In this document: positions 24,730-33,170 of the stretch, one piece after another
Numbering within the stretch: the stretch's first letter is position 1
Layout: the number at the start of each line of letters is the position of its first letter
NCBI RefSeq assembly: GCF_001314325.1
Contig: NZ_CP009429.1
Span: 4,960,501-5,024,500, forward strand
Source: Sphingopyxis macrogoltabida
Lineage (GTDB): Bacteria; Pseudomonadota; Alphaproteobacteria; Sphingomonadales; Sphingomonadaceae
DNA: 64,000 bases
Direction: 5' to 3'
The notes under the pieces: generated by a model
The model's input: the letters and a program-made list of their open reading frames with translations, nothing else
The model's database searches: none
Told to the model about the DNA's origin: nothing
Translations under genes and position numbers: made by a program

Positions 24730-25572
24730 GTGCAAATCATCCGTGATATCGCCACGCTTCATCGTGCCGTTACGGCACTGAAGCAGGGCAGAAAGAGCGT
24801 CGCGCTGGTGCCGACGATGGGCGCGCTGCATGCGGGGCATCTGTCGCTGGTCCGCATGGCGCGCCGCGTCGCCGACCATGTCGTCGTGTCGATCTTCGTC
24901 AATCCGACGCAGTTCGGGCCGAACGAGGATTATGCCGCCTATCCGCGCGACGAGGCGCGCGATGCCGCGCTGCTGGTCGAGGAGGGGGTCGGCCTGCTGT
25001 GGGCGCCCGACGTCGCCACCATGTACCCTGCCGGGCACGGCACGCATATCGAGGTCGCCGAACTGGGCGCCGATTATTGCGGCGCCGCGCGCCCCGGCCA
25101 TTTCGATGGCGTCGCGACCGTTGTCGCCAAATTGTTCAATCAGGTGCGGCCCGACGTCGCGATCTTCGGCGAAAAGGACTGGCAGCAGCTCGCGATCATC
25201 CGCCGCATGGCGCGCGACCTCGATTTCGCGCTCGACATATTGGGCGCGCCGATCGCGCGCGATCCCGACGGGCTCGCGCTCTCGTCGCGCAACGCCTATC
25301 TGTCGAAGGAACAGCGCGGCGCGGCGGCCGCCTTTCCCGACGCGCTGAAGACCGCAGCCAAGGCGATCGCCGGCGGCGCCGATGTTGCCGCGAGCCTCGC
25401 CGCGGCCGAGACCGCAATCGTCGCGGGCGGCTTCGACAGCGTCGATTATGTCGCGCTCGCCGACGCCGCCAGCCTCGAACGGCTCACGACATTTCGCGAA
25501 CCCGCCCGGCTCCTCGCCGCGGCGCGGATCGGCAAAACGCGGCTGATCGACAATTACCCGGTCGGGGGTTAA
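24730..25572 (+). CDS. panC: Pantothenate synthetase
   Basis: 280 aa from GTG at 24730, chosen because the family begins (M/V)QIIRDIATL; an in-frame ATG at 24649 would add 27 unlikely residues. It joins pantoate and beta-alanine with ATP. ATP-binding landmarks: VPTMGALHAGHLSL (HIGH-like), NPTQFGPNEDYAAYPR, FGEKDWQQL, and DGLALSSRNAYLS (KMSKS-like). Complete length. No partner panB is adjacent. Confidence 0.96.
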   Translation: MQIIRDIATLHRAVTALKQGRKSVALVPTMGALHAGHLSLVRMARRVADHVVVSIFVNPTQFGPNEDYAAYPRDEARDAALLVEEGVGLLWAPDVATMYPAGHGTHIEVAELGADYCGAARPGHFDGVATVVAKLFNQVRPDVAIFGEKDWQQLAIIRRMARDLDFALDILGAPIARDPDGLALSSRNAYLSKEQRGAAAAFPDALKTAAKAIAGGADVAASLAAAETAIVAGGFDSVDYVALADAASLERLTTFREPARLLAAARIGKTRLIDNYPVGG

Positions 25573-25633
25573 CGGAAAAATCCTCGCTTTTCTGCCGCTT
25601 CCGGACTTTATCCCCGAAAAAGTCGCGCCATCG

Positions 25634-25648
25634 TTAACGCTTTGTTGA
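25634..25648 (+). promoter_or_regulatory. CtrA-like half-site pair upstream of the Sel1 gene
   Basis: TTAA (25634-25637), seven bases, then TTGA (25645-25648), near the CtrA consensus TTAA-N7-TTAA with one mismatch. It lies 62 bases upstream of the Sel1 gene. Weak on its own; such sites arise by chance. Confidence 0.25.
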
Positions 25649-25709
25649 CCATAAGCCGCAAGGTTGGACCCCGAGGTCTCCATGTGGGGTGGAGGCAAAG
25701 GGGGTTATC

Positions 25710-26024
25710 ATGGCAAACAGTCTGAAGTCTGCCCAGTATCTGATCGAAAGCCGGCTGCTCGACGCCGCCCGCGGCGACGCCAATGCCTATTTCGATCTCG
25801 GAATCGCTTTCTCGACCGGCACCGGCGGGGTCGATGTCGACCTCATCCAGGCGCATAAATGGTTCAACCTCGCAGCGCTCGGCGGCAACAAGGAAGGCCA
25901 GCAATGCCGCGCCGACCTGTCCGACGAAATGAGCCGCGACGAAATCGCCGAAGCGCAGCGCCAGGCGCGCGCCTGGCTCGACGAGACGGCCCGCCGTCCC
26001 GCCGCCCGCCGCTTCGCGGCCTAA
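25710..26024 (+). CDS. Small Sel1-repeat protein
   Basis: 104 aa from ATG at 25710, 6 bases after an AAAGGGGG Shine-Dalgarno. One Sel1/TPR-like unit is seen: AYFDLGIAFSTGTGGVDVDLIQAHKWFNLAALGGNKEG, flanked by charged helices (DEIAEAQRQARAWLDE). No signal peptide. Sel1 repeats are protein-binding helices; the partner is unknown. It converges with the GNAT gene, overlapping by 4 bases, and may be under CtrA-like control. Confidence 0.85.
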   Translation: MANSLKSAQYLIESRLLDAARGDANAYFDLGIAFSTGTGGVDVDLIQAHKWFNLAALGGNKEGQQCRADLSDEMSRDEIAEAQRQARAWLDETARRPAARRFAA

Positions 26025-27169
26025 TCCTTCCGCCTGAAGGGCATATGCCCTTCGAGCCATTCCATCTCCGTTTCTTCGGCGCGGCGCTCCTGTTCGAGGA
26101 AATCTGCGACCGCGCGGCGAAATCCCGGGTCGGCGATAAAATGCGCCGACCAGGTCGCGACCGGTCCGTAACCGCGCGCCAGCTTGTGGCCGCCCTGCGC
26201 GCCCGCCTCGACCCGGCTGAGGCCGCGCGCGATCGCCATGTCGATCGCCCGGTAATAGCATAGCTCGAAATGCAGATAGGGGATGTCGACGAGGCAGCCC
26301 CAGTAGCGGCCGTACAGCGTATCGGCGCCGACGAAATGCATCGCCCCCGCCACCGGCTGCCTATCGTCATAAGCGAGGACGAGGACGATCCGGTCGGCCA
26401 TGCGCGCGCCCATCAGGTCGAACGCTTCGCGCGTCAGGTAAGGATGCCCCCATTTGCGCGCGCCGGTGTCCTGATAAAATTGCCACATCGCGTCCCAATG
26501 TTCGGGGCGGAGCGCGTCGCCGGTGAGCTCCTCGATCCGCAGGCCTTCGACCGCGCGGGCGCGTTCCTTGCGAAGCTGCTTGCGCTTCGCCGAGGTCAGC
26601 GTCGCGAGAAAATCGTCGAAGCTCGCATAGCCGGCATTGGCGAAATGAAACTGGATGTCGCGGCGGACCAGCCAGCCCGCCGCCTCGAACAGCGGCATCT
26701 GTTCGGGCGCCACGAAAGTGGCGTGCGCCGACGACAGCCCGTTCTGCCGCACCACCGCCTCGGCGGCGCGGATCAGCAGCACTGCGTCGCCGTCGTCCGA
26801 CGCCAGCAGCCGCGGCCCGGGCACCGGCGTGAACGGCGCCGCGATCTGCAGCTTCGGATAATAATCGCCGCCGGCGCGCGCCCAGGCGTCGGCCCAGCCC
26901 TGATCGAAGACATATTCGCCCTGGCTGTGCGACTTGAGATAGGCGGGCGCCGCGGCGACCAGCGCCCCCACCGCATCCTCGACGAGCAGCGGCGCTGCCT
27001 GCCAGCCGGTGCCCGGCCCGACGCTGCCCGATTCTTCGAGCAGCGACAGGAAATCATGCCCGACGAAGGGATTGCGGCCGCCCGCCAGCGCGTCCCACGC
27101 CGCCGCGTCGAGCGCGGCGACGCCGCTGCCGAGCGAGATGGTCCGGGCGGGCGGGTCGGCTTCGGCCAC
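26021..27169 (-). CDS. GNAT-fold protein of the COG3146/DUF482 family
   Basis: 382 aa. It matches the DUF482/COG3146 family of predicted N-acyltransferases (peptidogalycan-like): an N-terminal PFVGHDFLSLLEESGSVGPGTGW, PAYLKSHSQGEYVFD, central SAKRKQLRKERARAVEGL, and C-terminal RYWGCLVDIPYLHFELCYYRAIDMAIARGL with VEAGAQGGHKLARGY. The acyl donor and acceptor are unknown. It is the last gene of a four-gene minus operon (DUF3572, HAD, RidA, GNAT), 8 bases after ridA. Confidence 0.9.
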   Translation of the reverse strand: MAEADPPARTISLGSGVAALDAAAWDALAGGRNPFVGHDFLSLLEESGSVGPGTGWQAAPLLVEDAVGALVAAAPAYLKSHSQGEYVFDQGWADAWARAGGDYYPKLQIAAPFTPVPGPRLLASDDGDAVLLIRAAEAVVRQNGLSSAHATFVAPEQMPLFEAAGWLVRRDIQFHFANAGYASFDDFLATLTSAKRKQLRKERARAVEGLRIEELTGDALRPEHWDAMWQFYQDTGARKWGHPYLTREAFDLMGARMADRIVLVLAYDDRQPVAGAMHFVGADTLYGRYWGCLVDIPYLHFELCYYRAIDMAIARGLSRVEAGAQGGHKLARGYGPVATWSAHFIADPGFRRAVADFLEQERRAEETEMEWLEGHMPFRRKD

Positions 27170-27177
27170 CGGCGTCC

Positions 27178-27642
27178 TTAAGCGGACTTCACCGCGACGA
27201 TCGCGTCGACCTCGACCGCGGCGCCGAGCGGAAGCACCGCGACGCCGACCGCGCTGCGCGCATGGCGGCCGGCTTCGCCGAACAAAGATTCCATCAGTTC
27301 CGACGCGCCGTTCGCGACCTTCGGCTGCGCGGTGAAGGCGGGGTCGCTATTCACATAGACGCCCAGCTTCACGATCTTTTCGACCCGCGACCAGTCGCCG
27401 TCGACCGCGCGGCCGATCTGCGCGACGAGCATCAGCGCGCAGCGGCGCGCGGCGTCATAGCCCGTCGCTTCGTCCATGTCGGTGCCGAGCCGGCCGGTCA
27501 CGACCTGTCCGTCGCGGAACGGCAATTGCCCGCTGATGTGGAGCAGCCCGCCCAGCTCGACGGCGGGCACATAGGCGGCGACCGGCGCCGCAGGCTTGGG
27601 GAGTTCGAGGCCGAGTTCGGCGAGCTTGGCGGCAATATCCAT
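27178..27642 (-). CDS. RidA/YjgF-family enamine/imine deaminase
   Basis: 154 aa, start ATG at 27642 behind AAGGA. The family core is present: ELGGLLHISGQLPFRDGQVV, a central DWSRVEKIVKLGVYVNSDPAF with the conserved Val/Asn, and AGRHARSAVGVAVLPLGAAVEVDAIVAV, which includes the substrate Arg before S-x-V-G-V. About 25 residues longer at the N-terminus than RidA itself, as in the COG0251 subgroup. It clears reactive enamines released by PLP enzymes. Confidence 0.92.
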   Translation of the reverse strand: MDIAAKLAELGLELPKPAAPVAAYVPAVELGGLLHISGQLPFRDGQVVTGRLGTDMDEATGYDAARRCALMLVAQIGRAVDGDWSRVEKIVKLGVYVNSDPAFTAQPKVANGASELMESLFGEAGRHARSAVGVAVLPLGAAVEVDAIVAVKSA

Positions 27643-27655
27643 GGGTCTGTCCTTC

Positions 27656-28297
27656 TTAAACCGGTTCGGGGGCCGGGGCGGGGATGTTTTCGGCAAGCCG
27701 CGCCAATATCCAGCCCTGCGCCTCTTTCCAATCGTCGATTCGCGCGTGGGCATGTTTCGCCGGCGCAATCTTGTCCGCAATCGCCGGCTCGCCGACCAGA
27801 TGCAGCCGCCACACGCCGGGCGCCTCGATCGCGACCGACTGATGATGGCCGGCAAGGTCGTCGATGAACACCGCAACCGACGGCCGGTATTCCTCGATCA
27901 ACCGCCGCACGGGTTCGCCCTTGCCGCCGCGGCTGCCGATCACCGGCGCATGAAAGCCGTGCGCGGCGAGCTGGTCGATCCGCCCCTGCTGATGCTCGGG
28001 GCCGACGTTGGTCAGCACGACGATATCGGCCTGCTCGGCGATCGCCGCCATCGCGGCGAGGGCACCGGGGATCGGGTGCTGGCGGCTCATCTCGGCGCGG
28101 AAAAACCCGTCGAGCAGCGGCCACACCTCGGCCGCCTCCAGCGGCGTGCCGCATTCCTTGCGCTTCAGCGCACCCGCAAAACTCGCATCCTCCATCCGGA
28201 ACAGCACGCCATGTTCGGCGTCGACCCATTCGGCGAAGGGAACGACCATGTGCATCAGCACCTCGTCGCAGTCGGTGATCACCAGCGGGCGGGTCAT
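27656..28297 (-). CDS. HAD-superfamily protein
   Basis: 213 aa. Motif I is VITDCDEVLMHMV (two Asp), motif II VVLTNVG, the motif III Lys is in GSRGGKGEPV, and motif IV is VFIDDLAGH, so phosphatase catalysis is plausible. A cap domain between motifs I and II is short. I do not recognise a subfamily. It is 13 bases before ridA and its start overlaps the DUF3572 stop as ATGA; the shared operon with RidA suggests metabolite clean-up, but that is inference. Confidence 0.88.
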   Translation of the reverse strand: MTRPLVITDCDEVLMHMVVPFAEWVDAEHGVLFRMEDASFAGALKRKECGTPLEAAEVWPLLDGFFRAEMSRQHPIPGALAAMAAIAEQADIVVLTNVGPEHQQGRIDQLAAHGFHAPVIGSRGGKGEPVRRLIEEYRPSVAVFIDDLAGHHQSVAIEAPGVWRLHLVGEPAIADKIAPAKHAHARIDDWKEAQGWILARLAENIPAPAPEPV

Positions 28298-28566
28298 GCC
28301 ATTGTCCTTTCATCGCCTTCCAGGCGGCGCGCGGCGGCAGCCAGCGCTTCGGGTTCGATATCGAGTGCGCCGGCGCAGGCGACAAGGTCGGGCTCGTGCG
28401 CCGTCAGAAAGCCGAGGATCGCCGCCAGCGTCGCCCGCTGCCCGAGCGATTCGCGGAGCGCCGCCGGGGTAAGCCCGGTCATGCCGAGCAGCCGCTCGGC
28501 ACGCGGTTCGTCGGTCAAGATCCAGCCCAGCACCTGCAGCGCCAGCGCTTCATCGGCTTCCTGCAA
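28294..28566 (-). CDS. DUF3572 family protein
   Basis: 90 aa, all-helical: EALALQVLGWILTDEPRAERLLGMTGLTPAALRE followed by ATLAAILGFLTAHEPDLVACAGAL. This is DUF3572, a small alphaproteobacterial family without known role. It is the first gene of the operon and overlaps the HAD gene by 4 bases. It is divergent from divK with 89 bases between, an arrangement I associate with this family in alphaproteobacteria. Confidence 0.9.
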   Translation of the reverse strand: MQEADEALALQVLGWILTDEPRAERLLGMTGLTPAALRESLGQRATLAAILGFLTAHEPDLVACAGALDIEPEALAAAARRLEGDERTMA

Positions 28567-28655
28567 CTTGCATATCCTTCGTCGGCGAGGCGATTGTTTC
28601 CGCGGCCCGATTCGCCTAAACGGTCCGCGGACGCAAGGTGGGGAAGCGAATAATC

Positions 28656-29018
28656 ATGGGCAAGACCATCCTGGTCGTCGAAGATAATGAGCTCAACCTC
28701 CGCCTCTTCTGCGACCTCCTGAATGCCCATGGCTATAGCGCCCACCCCGTGCGCGACGGCCGCGACGCGCTGGCGAAAGCGCGCGAGATTTCGCCCGACC
28801 TCATCATCATGGATATTCAGCTGCCGCATGTCAGCGGGCTCGAACTGATCGGCCAGATGAAGGCCGACCTGACGCTGCGCGCCGTCCCGATCATGGCGGT
28901 CACCGCCTATGCCGGCAAGGGCGACGAGGACCAGATCCGCGCCGCGGGCGCCGAGGCCTATGTCTCGAAGCCGATTTCGGTGATCAAGTTCATCGAAAGC
29001 GTCGGCGCCTTCGCCTGA
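28656..29018 (+). CDS. divK: DivK-type single-domain response regulator
   Basis: 120 aa, receiver domain only. ATG at 28656 gives the standard MGKTILVVEDNELNL start; an ATG six codons earlier is less likely. Acidic pocket E9/D10, phosphoryl Asp53 (IIMDIQLPHVSG), the Thr in AVTAYA and the Lys in YVSKPIS are all present. In Caulobacter DivK relays PleC/DivJ signals to DivL/CckA and so to CtrA. With no output domain it must act by binding partners. It stands alone here. Confidence 0.93.
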   Translation: MGKTILVVEDNELNLRLFCDLLNAHGYSAHPVRDGRDALAKAREISPDLIIMDIQLPHVSGLELIGQMKADLTLRAVPIMAVTAYAGKGDEDQIRAAGAEAYVSKPISVIKFIESVGAFA

Positions 29019-29115
29019 AACCAGATCTGGAAAACGGTACCTGCGCCAACGGCCGAAGGCAGATATTGCCTCCATCGTCATCCCGATAGCCAGGCCTGTC
29101 GTGCCGCCTGCGCGG

Positions 29116-29817
29116 TTATCGGCCAGCCTTGGCGAAGCGCGCCCAGATCGGCAGATGGTCCGACGCCCGCGCCGCGAGCGGGCTGCGGTGAACCCCGGCC
29201 TCGACCGCCTCGAGATCGGGCGAGGCGAAGATGCGGTCGAGTTTCGCCACCGGGCGGCGGCTGTGAAAGCTGTGCCCGGTATCGACCAGCCGGTGCCGGG
29301 CGCCGAAATCGCTCAGGCAGCCGCCCGACGCGCGCCATTCGTTGCAATCGCCCATCAGAATCGTTGGCAGTTCCTCGCCCTCGGCGACATGGTTCAGGAT
29401 CGCGCGCGCCTGCTGGCGGCGGCGCAGCCCCGAAATGTCGAGGTGCATGCCGACGACGCGCAGCCGTGTGTCGCCGAGGCGGACCGTCGCCGCGACGGCG
29501 CCGCGCGGTTCGAGCGTCGGCAGGTGGAGGGCATGGCTCTCCTCGACCTCGGCGCCCTTGCGGACGAGCAGCGCATTGCCGTGCCAGCCGATGGCATAGG
29601 GGCGGCCGTCGAGCAGGTCGACCGGGACATAATCGCTATGCTCGGCGAACATGTGCGGCGGGATCGCGCTCGCGCGGGTGCCGAAACGCCGGTCGGCTTC
29701 CTGCAGCGCGACGATGTCGGCGTCGAGCTCGCCGAGCACCGACAGCACCCGCCCCGGATCGCGGCGGCGGTCGAGCCCGATGCCCTTGCGCATATTGTAA
29801 CTGGCGACCTTGATCAT
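29116..29817 (-). CDS. Endonuclease/exonuclease/phosphatase-family protein
   Basis: 233 aa. Fold landmarks: VASYNMRKGIGLDRRRDP, DADIVALQEADRRFG (metal-binding Glu), GNALLVRKGA, the catalytic pair VVGMHLDISGLRRRQQ and ILMGDCNEW (Asp, Asn), and the closing ARASDHLPIWARF (Asp-His). All catalytic residues of the DNase I/sphingomyelinase/phosphatase superfamily are there. No signal peptide. The substrate (phospholipid, nucleic acid or inositol phosphate) cannot be told. Confidence 0.92.
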   Translation of the reverse strand: MIKVASYNMRKGIGLDRRRDPGRVLSVLGELDADIVALQEADRRFGTRASAIPPHMFAEHSDYVPVDLLDGRPYAIGWHGNALLVRKGAEVEESHALHLPTLEPRGAVAATVRLGDTRLRVVGMHLDISGLRRRQQARAILNHVAEGEELPTILMGDCNEWRASGGCLSDFGARHRLVDTGHSFHSRRPVAKLDRIFASPDLEAVEAGVHRSPLAARASDHLPIWARFAKAGR

Positions 29818-29886
29818 GGGAGAGGGCGGCTGCTTTCCTTGGCTTGTCTTGCGATCAGGACGAACGGGCCGCCGATTCGGTTGCGT

Positions 29887-30099
29887 TCATCGCGCGTCGA
29901 ACTCGGCGAGCAACGCCTTTGCTTCGTCCAGATCCTCGTCGAGTACCATCAGCCGCACCGGGATGAGCAGCCCGACGCTTTCGGCGATGTTCATCCCCGC
30001 GTCGAAACACACGGCATGCACCCCGGCGCTTTCGAGGCGGCCGCGCAGCAATTCGGCCTCGGCACCGTTCGGCAGGCGGATCAGCTCGACGAGCGCCAT
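29887..30099 (-). CDS. DUF2007 family small protein
   Basis: 70 aa. The pattern LVELIRLPNGAEAELLRGRLESAGVHAVCFDAGMN followed by PVRLMVLDEDLDEAKALL is the DUF2007 signal-transducer-like fold (ferredoxin-like, resembling PII proteins). Function unknown. The start at 30099 overlaps the stop of the oxidase gene as ATGA, so it is the second gene of that pair. Confidence 0.88.
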   Translation of the reverse strand: MALVELIRLPNGAEAELLRGRLESAGVHAVCFDAGMNIAESVGLLIPVRLMVLDEDLDEAKALLAEFDAR

Positions 30100-30665
30100 C
30101 AGGCGGGATCGCCAGTGATGAAGCGATCGGTCGGCCGCGTCGGCAGCCCGTCGATGCTGCGGTCGCGTTCCTTGAACTTTTCGACCCACAACACCGGGTC
30201 GGCCTGCCGGTGATATTTCTGCAGCGTGTCGCGTTCGTGGCTGAGTTCCATCATCGGCACGCCCCAGCCGCAGCTTGTCTGAACGCTTGTCACATCGATG
30301 ACAAAGATCTGGCGGGTGCCGGGGAGCAGCGTGAAATGTGCCGCGACCGCCGCCCAATCGGCATCCTGCGGCAACACCGCGCGCCCGCGGCCATAGATGC
30401 GCAGGATCAGCGCGCTGCGGTCGAAGGCGCAGAACATGATCGTGATCCGCCCGTCCGCGGCAAGATGCGCGTGCGTTTCGTTGCCCGATCCGCCGAAGTC
30501 GAGATAGGCGACCTGCGTTTCGGACAGGGTGCGAAAGGTATCGGCATAGCCCTTGGGCGACAGGTTGATCCGCCCCTCGGCCGCGGCAGTCGCGGTGAAG
30601 AAGACCGGCTGTTTCGCGATGAAAGCGATATGCTTGTCGGTCAGCGTCTCGGTGAATTCGGCCAT
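30099..30665 (-). CDS. Pyridoxamine 5'-phosphate oxidase-family flavoprotein
   Basis: 188 aa. Split-barrel FMN-binding fold: KHIAFIAKQPVFFTATAAAEGRINLSPKGYADTFR, QVAYLDFGGSGNETHAHL and ITIMFCAFDRSALILRIYGRGRAV are the conserved strands of the COG3576-like PNPOx branch, which usually binds FMN or F420 rather than making PLP. Full length, no signal. It is followed by the coupled DUF2007 gene. Substrate unknown. Confidence 0.9.
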   Translation of the reverse strand: MAEFTETLTDKHIAFIAKQPVFFTATAAAEGRINLSPKGYADTFRTLSETQVAYLDFGGSGNETHAHLAADGRITIMFCAFDRSALILRIYGRGRAVLPQDADWAAVAAHFTLLPGTRQIFVIDVTSVQTSCGWGVPMMELSHERDTLQKYHRQADPVLWVEKFKERDRSIDGLPTRPTDRFITGDPA

Positions 30666-30699
30666 CGTCGGGGCTCCGCAAGGGTTCGCACCGGCTCTA

Positions 30700-31266
30700 T
30701 CACCAATTCTTGCCCTCTTCTATCGCGGCTTCCTCGCCGGGGCGCGACGCGCGGCCGAGCGCGGCGTTGCGGTGCGGGAAGCGGCCGAAGCGGTCGACGA
30801 TATCGAAATGCTTCTGTGCATATTCGAGGAAAGAGGGATCGGCGAGCTGCGCCATGAGGCGCAGCGATTCGCGCTGGTCGGCGATATCCTCGCTATGTTC
30901 GAAGGGCAGATAGGCGAAGACGCGGCGGTCGTCGTTCCAGTCGCGGTCCCAGCCGCGTTCGACGACCCCGCGCGCGATCGCGACGGCGAGGCTGTCGGTG
31001 GCAAAGGCTTGGGCGTCGCCGCGGTGCAGGTTGCGCGGCACCTGATCGAACAGCAGGATCGCCGCGAGCGCGGTCTCGGGGTCGGTCAGGAAACTCGCGG
31101 CGGGCAGCGAGCGCAGCGCAGCGCGCCAGTCCTGTACCAGCGCGCCCAGTTCGGCATCGAAACCGGGGCCGCCGCCGAACCAGTCGTCCATGCCGTGCGC
31201 ATCAAACCAGAAGGCGAGCAATTGCCGCGCCCAGTCGGCGGGGGGAGCGATATTTTCGTGAGGCAA
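30700..31266 (-). CDS. DUF924 family protein
   Basis: 188 aa. The DUF924/COG3803 marks are QLLAFWFDAHGMDDWF, a central LAAILLFDQVPRNLHRGDAQAFATD, then FAYLPFEHSEDIADQRESL and EYAQKHFDIVDRFGRFPHRNAALGR. The helical fold is TPR-like. No activity is known. A run of His and Arg near the C-terminus (HRNAALGR) is family-conserved. It lies 34 bases upstream of the oxidase gene on the same strand. Confidence 0.9.
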   Translation of the reverse strand: MPHENIAPPADWARQLLAFWFDAHGMDDWFGGGPGFDAELGALVQDWRAALRSLPAASFLTDPETALAAILLFDQVPRNLHRGDAQAFATDSLAVAIARGVVERGWDRDWNDDRRVFAYLPFEHSEDIADQRESLRLMAQLADPSFLEYAQKHFDIVDRFGRFPHRNAALGRASRPGEEAAIEEGKNW

Positions 31267-31286
31267 AGCCGATCCTTCATATACAT

Positions 31287-31364
31287 CGTCATCCCGGCGA
31301 AAGCCGGGATCTCAACCTAACGATTTTTCGCCACGAAGAGATCCCGGCCTCCGCCGGGATGACG
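31287..31364. repeat. REP-like intergenic inverted pair
   Basis: Left arm CGTCATCCCGGC-GAAA-GCCGGGAT (31287-31310) and the inverted right arm ending GCCGGGATGACG (31353-31364). Each arm is itself a hairpin (left loop GAAA). It separates the DUF924 gene from the next secreted protein. Related elements lie at 35079, 37858, 40546, 53381 and 59697. Confidence 0.85.
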
Positions 31365-31386
31365 GCAGATAGTTTGGAGCGGGCTT

Positions 31387-31791
31387 CTACTCCGCCTTGG
31401 CGCGGCGATAGGGCACGAACTCGCCGAGCGAAACGAAACCGCTGTACATATGGCTCGTGCGGTCGCGCAGTTCGACGGTGTCGATGCTGCAAAGCTGGCT
31501 GCCGGTCAGCTTGGTCACCAATATATCGTCGTCGTTCAGCGTCTGCGCGCCGCCCTTGGGGCGGTTGACCCACAGCGTGCTGCCGACGCGATAGACGATC
31601 GCGGTCTTGTCGATGATCTGGCTGCTGCTCACCGAGGAAAGCGGGATGCAATCCTGCGGCGCGCCCGCAACGCGGCCGTCGAGCAATTTCTCGAGCTTCG
31701 CTTCGGGGGCGAGCTTGTCTTTCGCCGCGGCGACGCCGGGCGCGGCAGCGACGGCAACCGCGGCAAGGATGGTGAAAATCAGCGGACGCAT
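31387..31791 (-). CDS. Secreted protein, probably DUF6491-type
   Basis: 134 aa with signal peptide MRPLIFTILAAVAVAAAPGVAAA. The mature part is small and beta-rich: DCIPLSSVSSSQIIDKTAIVYRV, STLWVNRPKGG, QLCSIDTVELRD, with two cysteines (47 and 100) that could form a disulfide. It resembles the sphingomonad/xanthomonad DUF6491 proteins, though I give that name with caution. No role is known. Flanked by a REP-like element and the next exported hypothetical. Confidence 0.72.
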   Translation of the reverse strand: MRPLIFTILAAVAVAAAPGVAAAKDKLAPEAKLEKLLDGRVAGAPQDCIPLSSVSSSQIIDKTAIVYRVGSTLWVNRPKGGAQTLNDDDILVTKLTGSQLCSIDTVELRDRTSHMYSGFVSLGEFVPYRRAKAE

Positions 31792-31884
31792 GATACGACT
31801 CCTGTACTTCGTAACTCAGCTCCCCGCATTTTCCTTACGCCCTGCCGCGTGAACCGCGGCTGACTGACAGCCGCACGTCGCCGG

Positions 31885-33099
31885 TCAGCAGGCGCCGTCG
31901 GGAAGCGGGATGCCGAGCGGACCCTTGCATTTCTTCTTCTTGGGCTTTTCGGCGGGCGCACCGTCATCGCTGCCACCGCCCATCGCGCCGCCCATGCCGC
32001 CGAAATCGGCGCCGATCAGCAGCATCGTGTGCGAACGGAAACGCACTTTCGCGGTCCAGTCGATGTTCCACACCGCATTGCCCGCGGGCTTCGGCGGATA
32101 GGAGAAATTGGCCTCGGGCCCGAAGGCGTTGAGATTGCCGACCAGCATTTCACCCGACGCCTTCTTGACCTCGGCGGGGATCTGGCAGCTTGTCTGCGAC
32201 GGCGGCATCACGATCTTCTTGGTGATCAGGTTCGCGACGGTCGCTGGCGGCAACCAGTCCCACAGCCCGCCGCCGAATTCCTTCGTCGCGCTGCTCGTCC
32301 ACCACACGACGTCGCCGCCGCTGCCGGCGCGGTCCATGCCGCCAAAGGCCCAGGCCGCGTAACCCGTGGCGGGCTGGAGCGCGCCCCAGCGGATCATCAC
32401 CGACCCGTCGGGCTGGATCGCGGTCGACGCCTGCAGGCCGGGCATATAATCCTGCGCGAGGGTGAAATTGATGTCGGAGCCATAATTGCTCGCGATCCGG
32501 TGCGCCCCAAGCAGCGACGATCCCGACGAGGGCTGCTTGCCCTTGCCGTTCGGCCAGTGGGTATAGGAACGGCTGTTCGCCGCCGACACTTCGCGGATGA
32601 TCGGCACCGCGGTCGACATCAGCCCCGGCGGCATCTGTCCCGCGGCGACCTTGGCGAAGTCGATGATCACGGGCTGCCCCGGGCCCGCCTTGGCGCCGCA
32701 GCCCCAATAGAGGAGCAGGCGGCCCTTCGGCCGTTCGAAATCGCCGGGCATGTCGGGCGTCCCGCGTTCGGGCGCGATCAGCGGCAGCGACTTGCCGACC
32801 TTGGCCTGCGGCTGAAAGAAATGGTCGCCCTTCGGCGGCGGCGCGGTCGGCGCGTCGTTCGAACCGAGGCGGAGGTCGAGCGTATAGGCGACCTTGCTTG
32901 CCGGATCGCCGCCGAACATCATCCCCATCGCCCCGCCGATGCCGCCCTTGCCGCCGCCCATTGCGGCGAACCCCGACATCGTCGCGACGTCCATCTCGTA
33001 ACGTTCCTTGGGTCCGGTCGATTTTTGCGCCGACCCCGGAACGGCGGCGAGCATCGCGGCAATCGCGGCGACGGAAACGAAACGCAGACTCGAACGCAT
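31885..33099 (-). CDS. Exported hypothetical protein with Gly/Met-rich segments
   Basis: 404 aa from ATG at 33099, preceded by GAGGGGG; the frame is open 33 codons further but no signal precedes. Signal peptide ends near GSAQ (about 25). The first 60 residues include a Gly/Met-rich run (GGGKGGIGGAMGMMFGG), and the C-terminus again (GGMGGAMGGG) before the Lys-rich tail and a terminal PLPDGAC. The body looks beta-rich with conserved Trp (WWTSSATKEFGGGLWDWLPPA). I recognise no family; sphingomonads carry similar proteins of unknown role. Confidence 0.75.
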   Translation of the reverse strand: MRSSLRFVSVAAIAAMLAAVPGSAQKSTGPKERYEMDVATMSGFAAMGGGKGGIGGAMGMMFGGDPASKVAYTLDLRLGSNDAPTAPPPKGDHFFQPQAKVGKSLPLIAPERGTPDMPGDFERPKGRLLLYWGCGAKAGPGQPVIIDFAKVAAGQMPPGLMSTAVPIIREVSAANSRSYTHWPNGKGKQPSSGSSLLGAHRIASNYGSDINFTLAQDYMPGLQASTAIQPDGSVMIRWGALQPATGYAAWAFGGMDRAGSGGDVVWWTSSATKEFGGGLWDWLPPATVANLITKKIVMPPSQTSCQIPAEVKKASGEMLVGNLNAFGPEANFSYPPKPAGNAVWNIDWTAKVRFRSHTMLLIGADFGGMGGAMGGGSDDGAPAEKPKKKKCKGPLGIPLPDGAC

Positions 33100-33170
33100 G
33101 ATAATCCCCCTCTTGCAGGGGCATGGCCCCGCGGATGATGCGACCCGATTCTTCGGTATGTTTGAACGAG

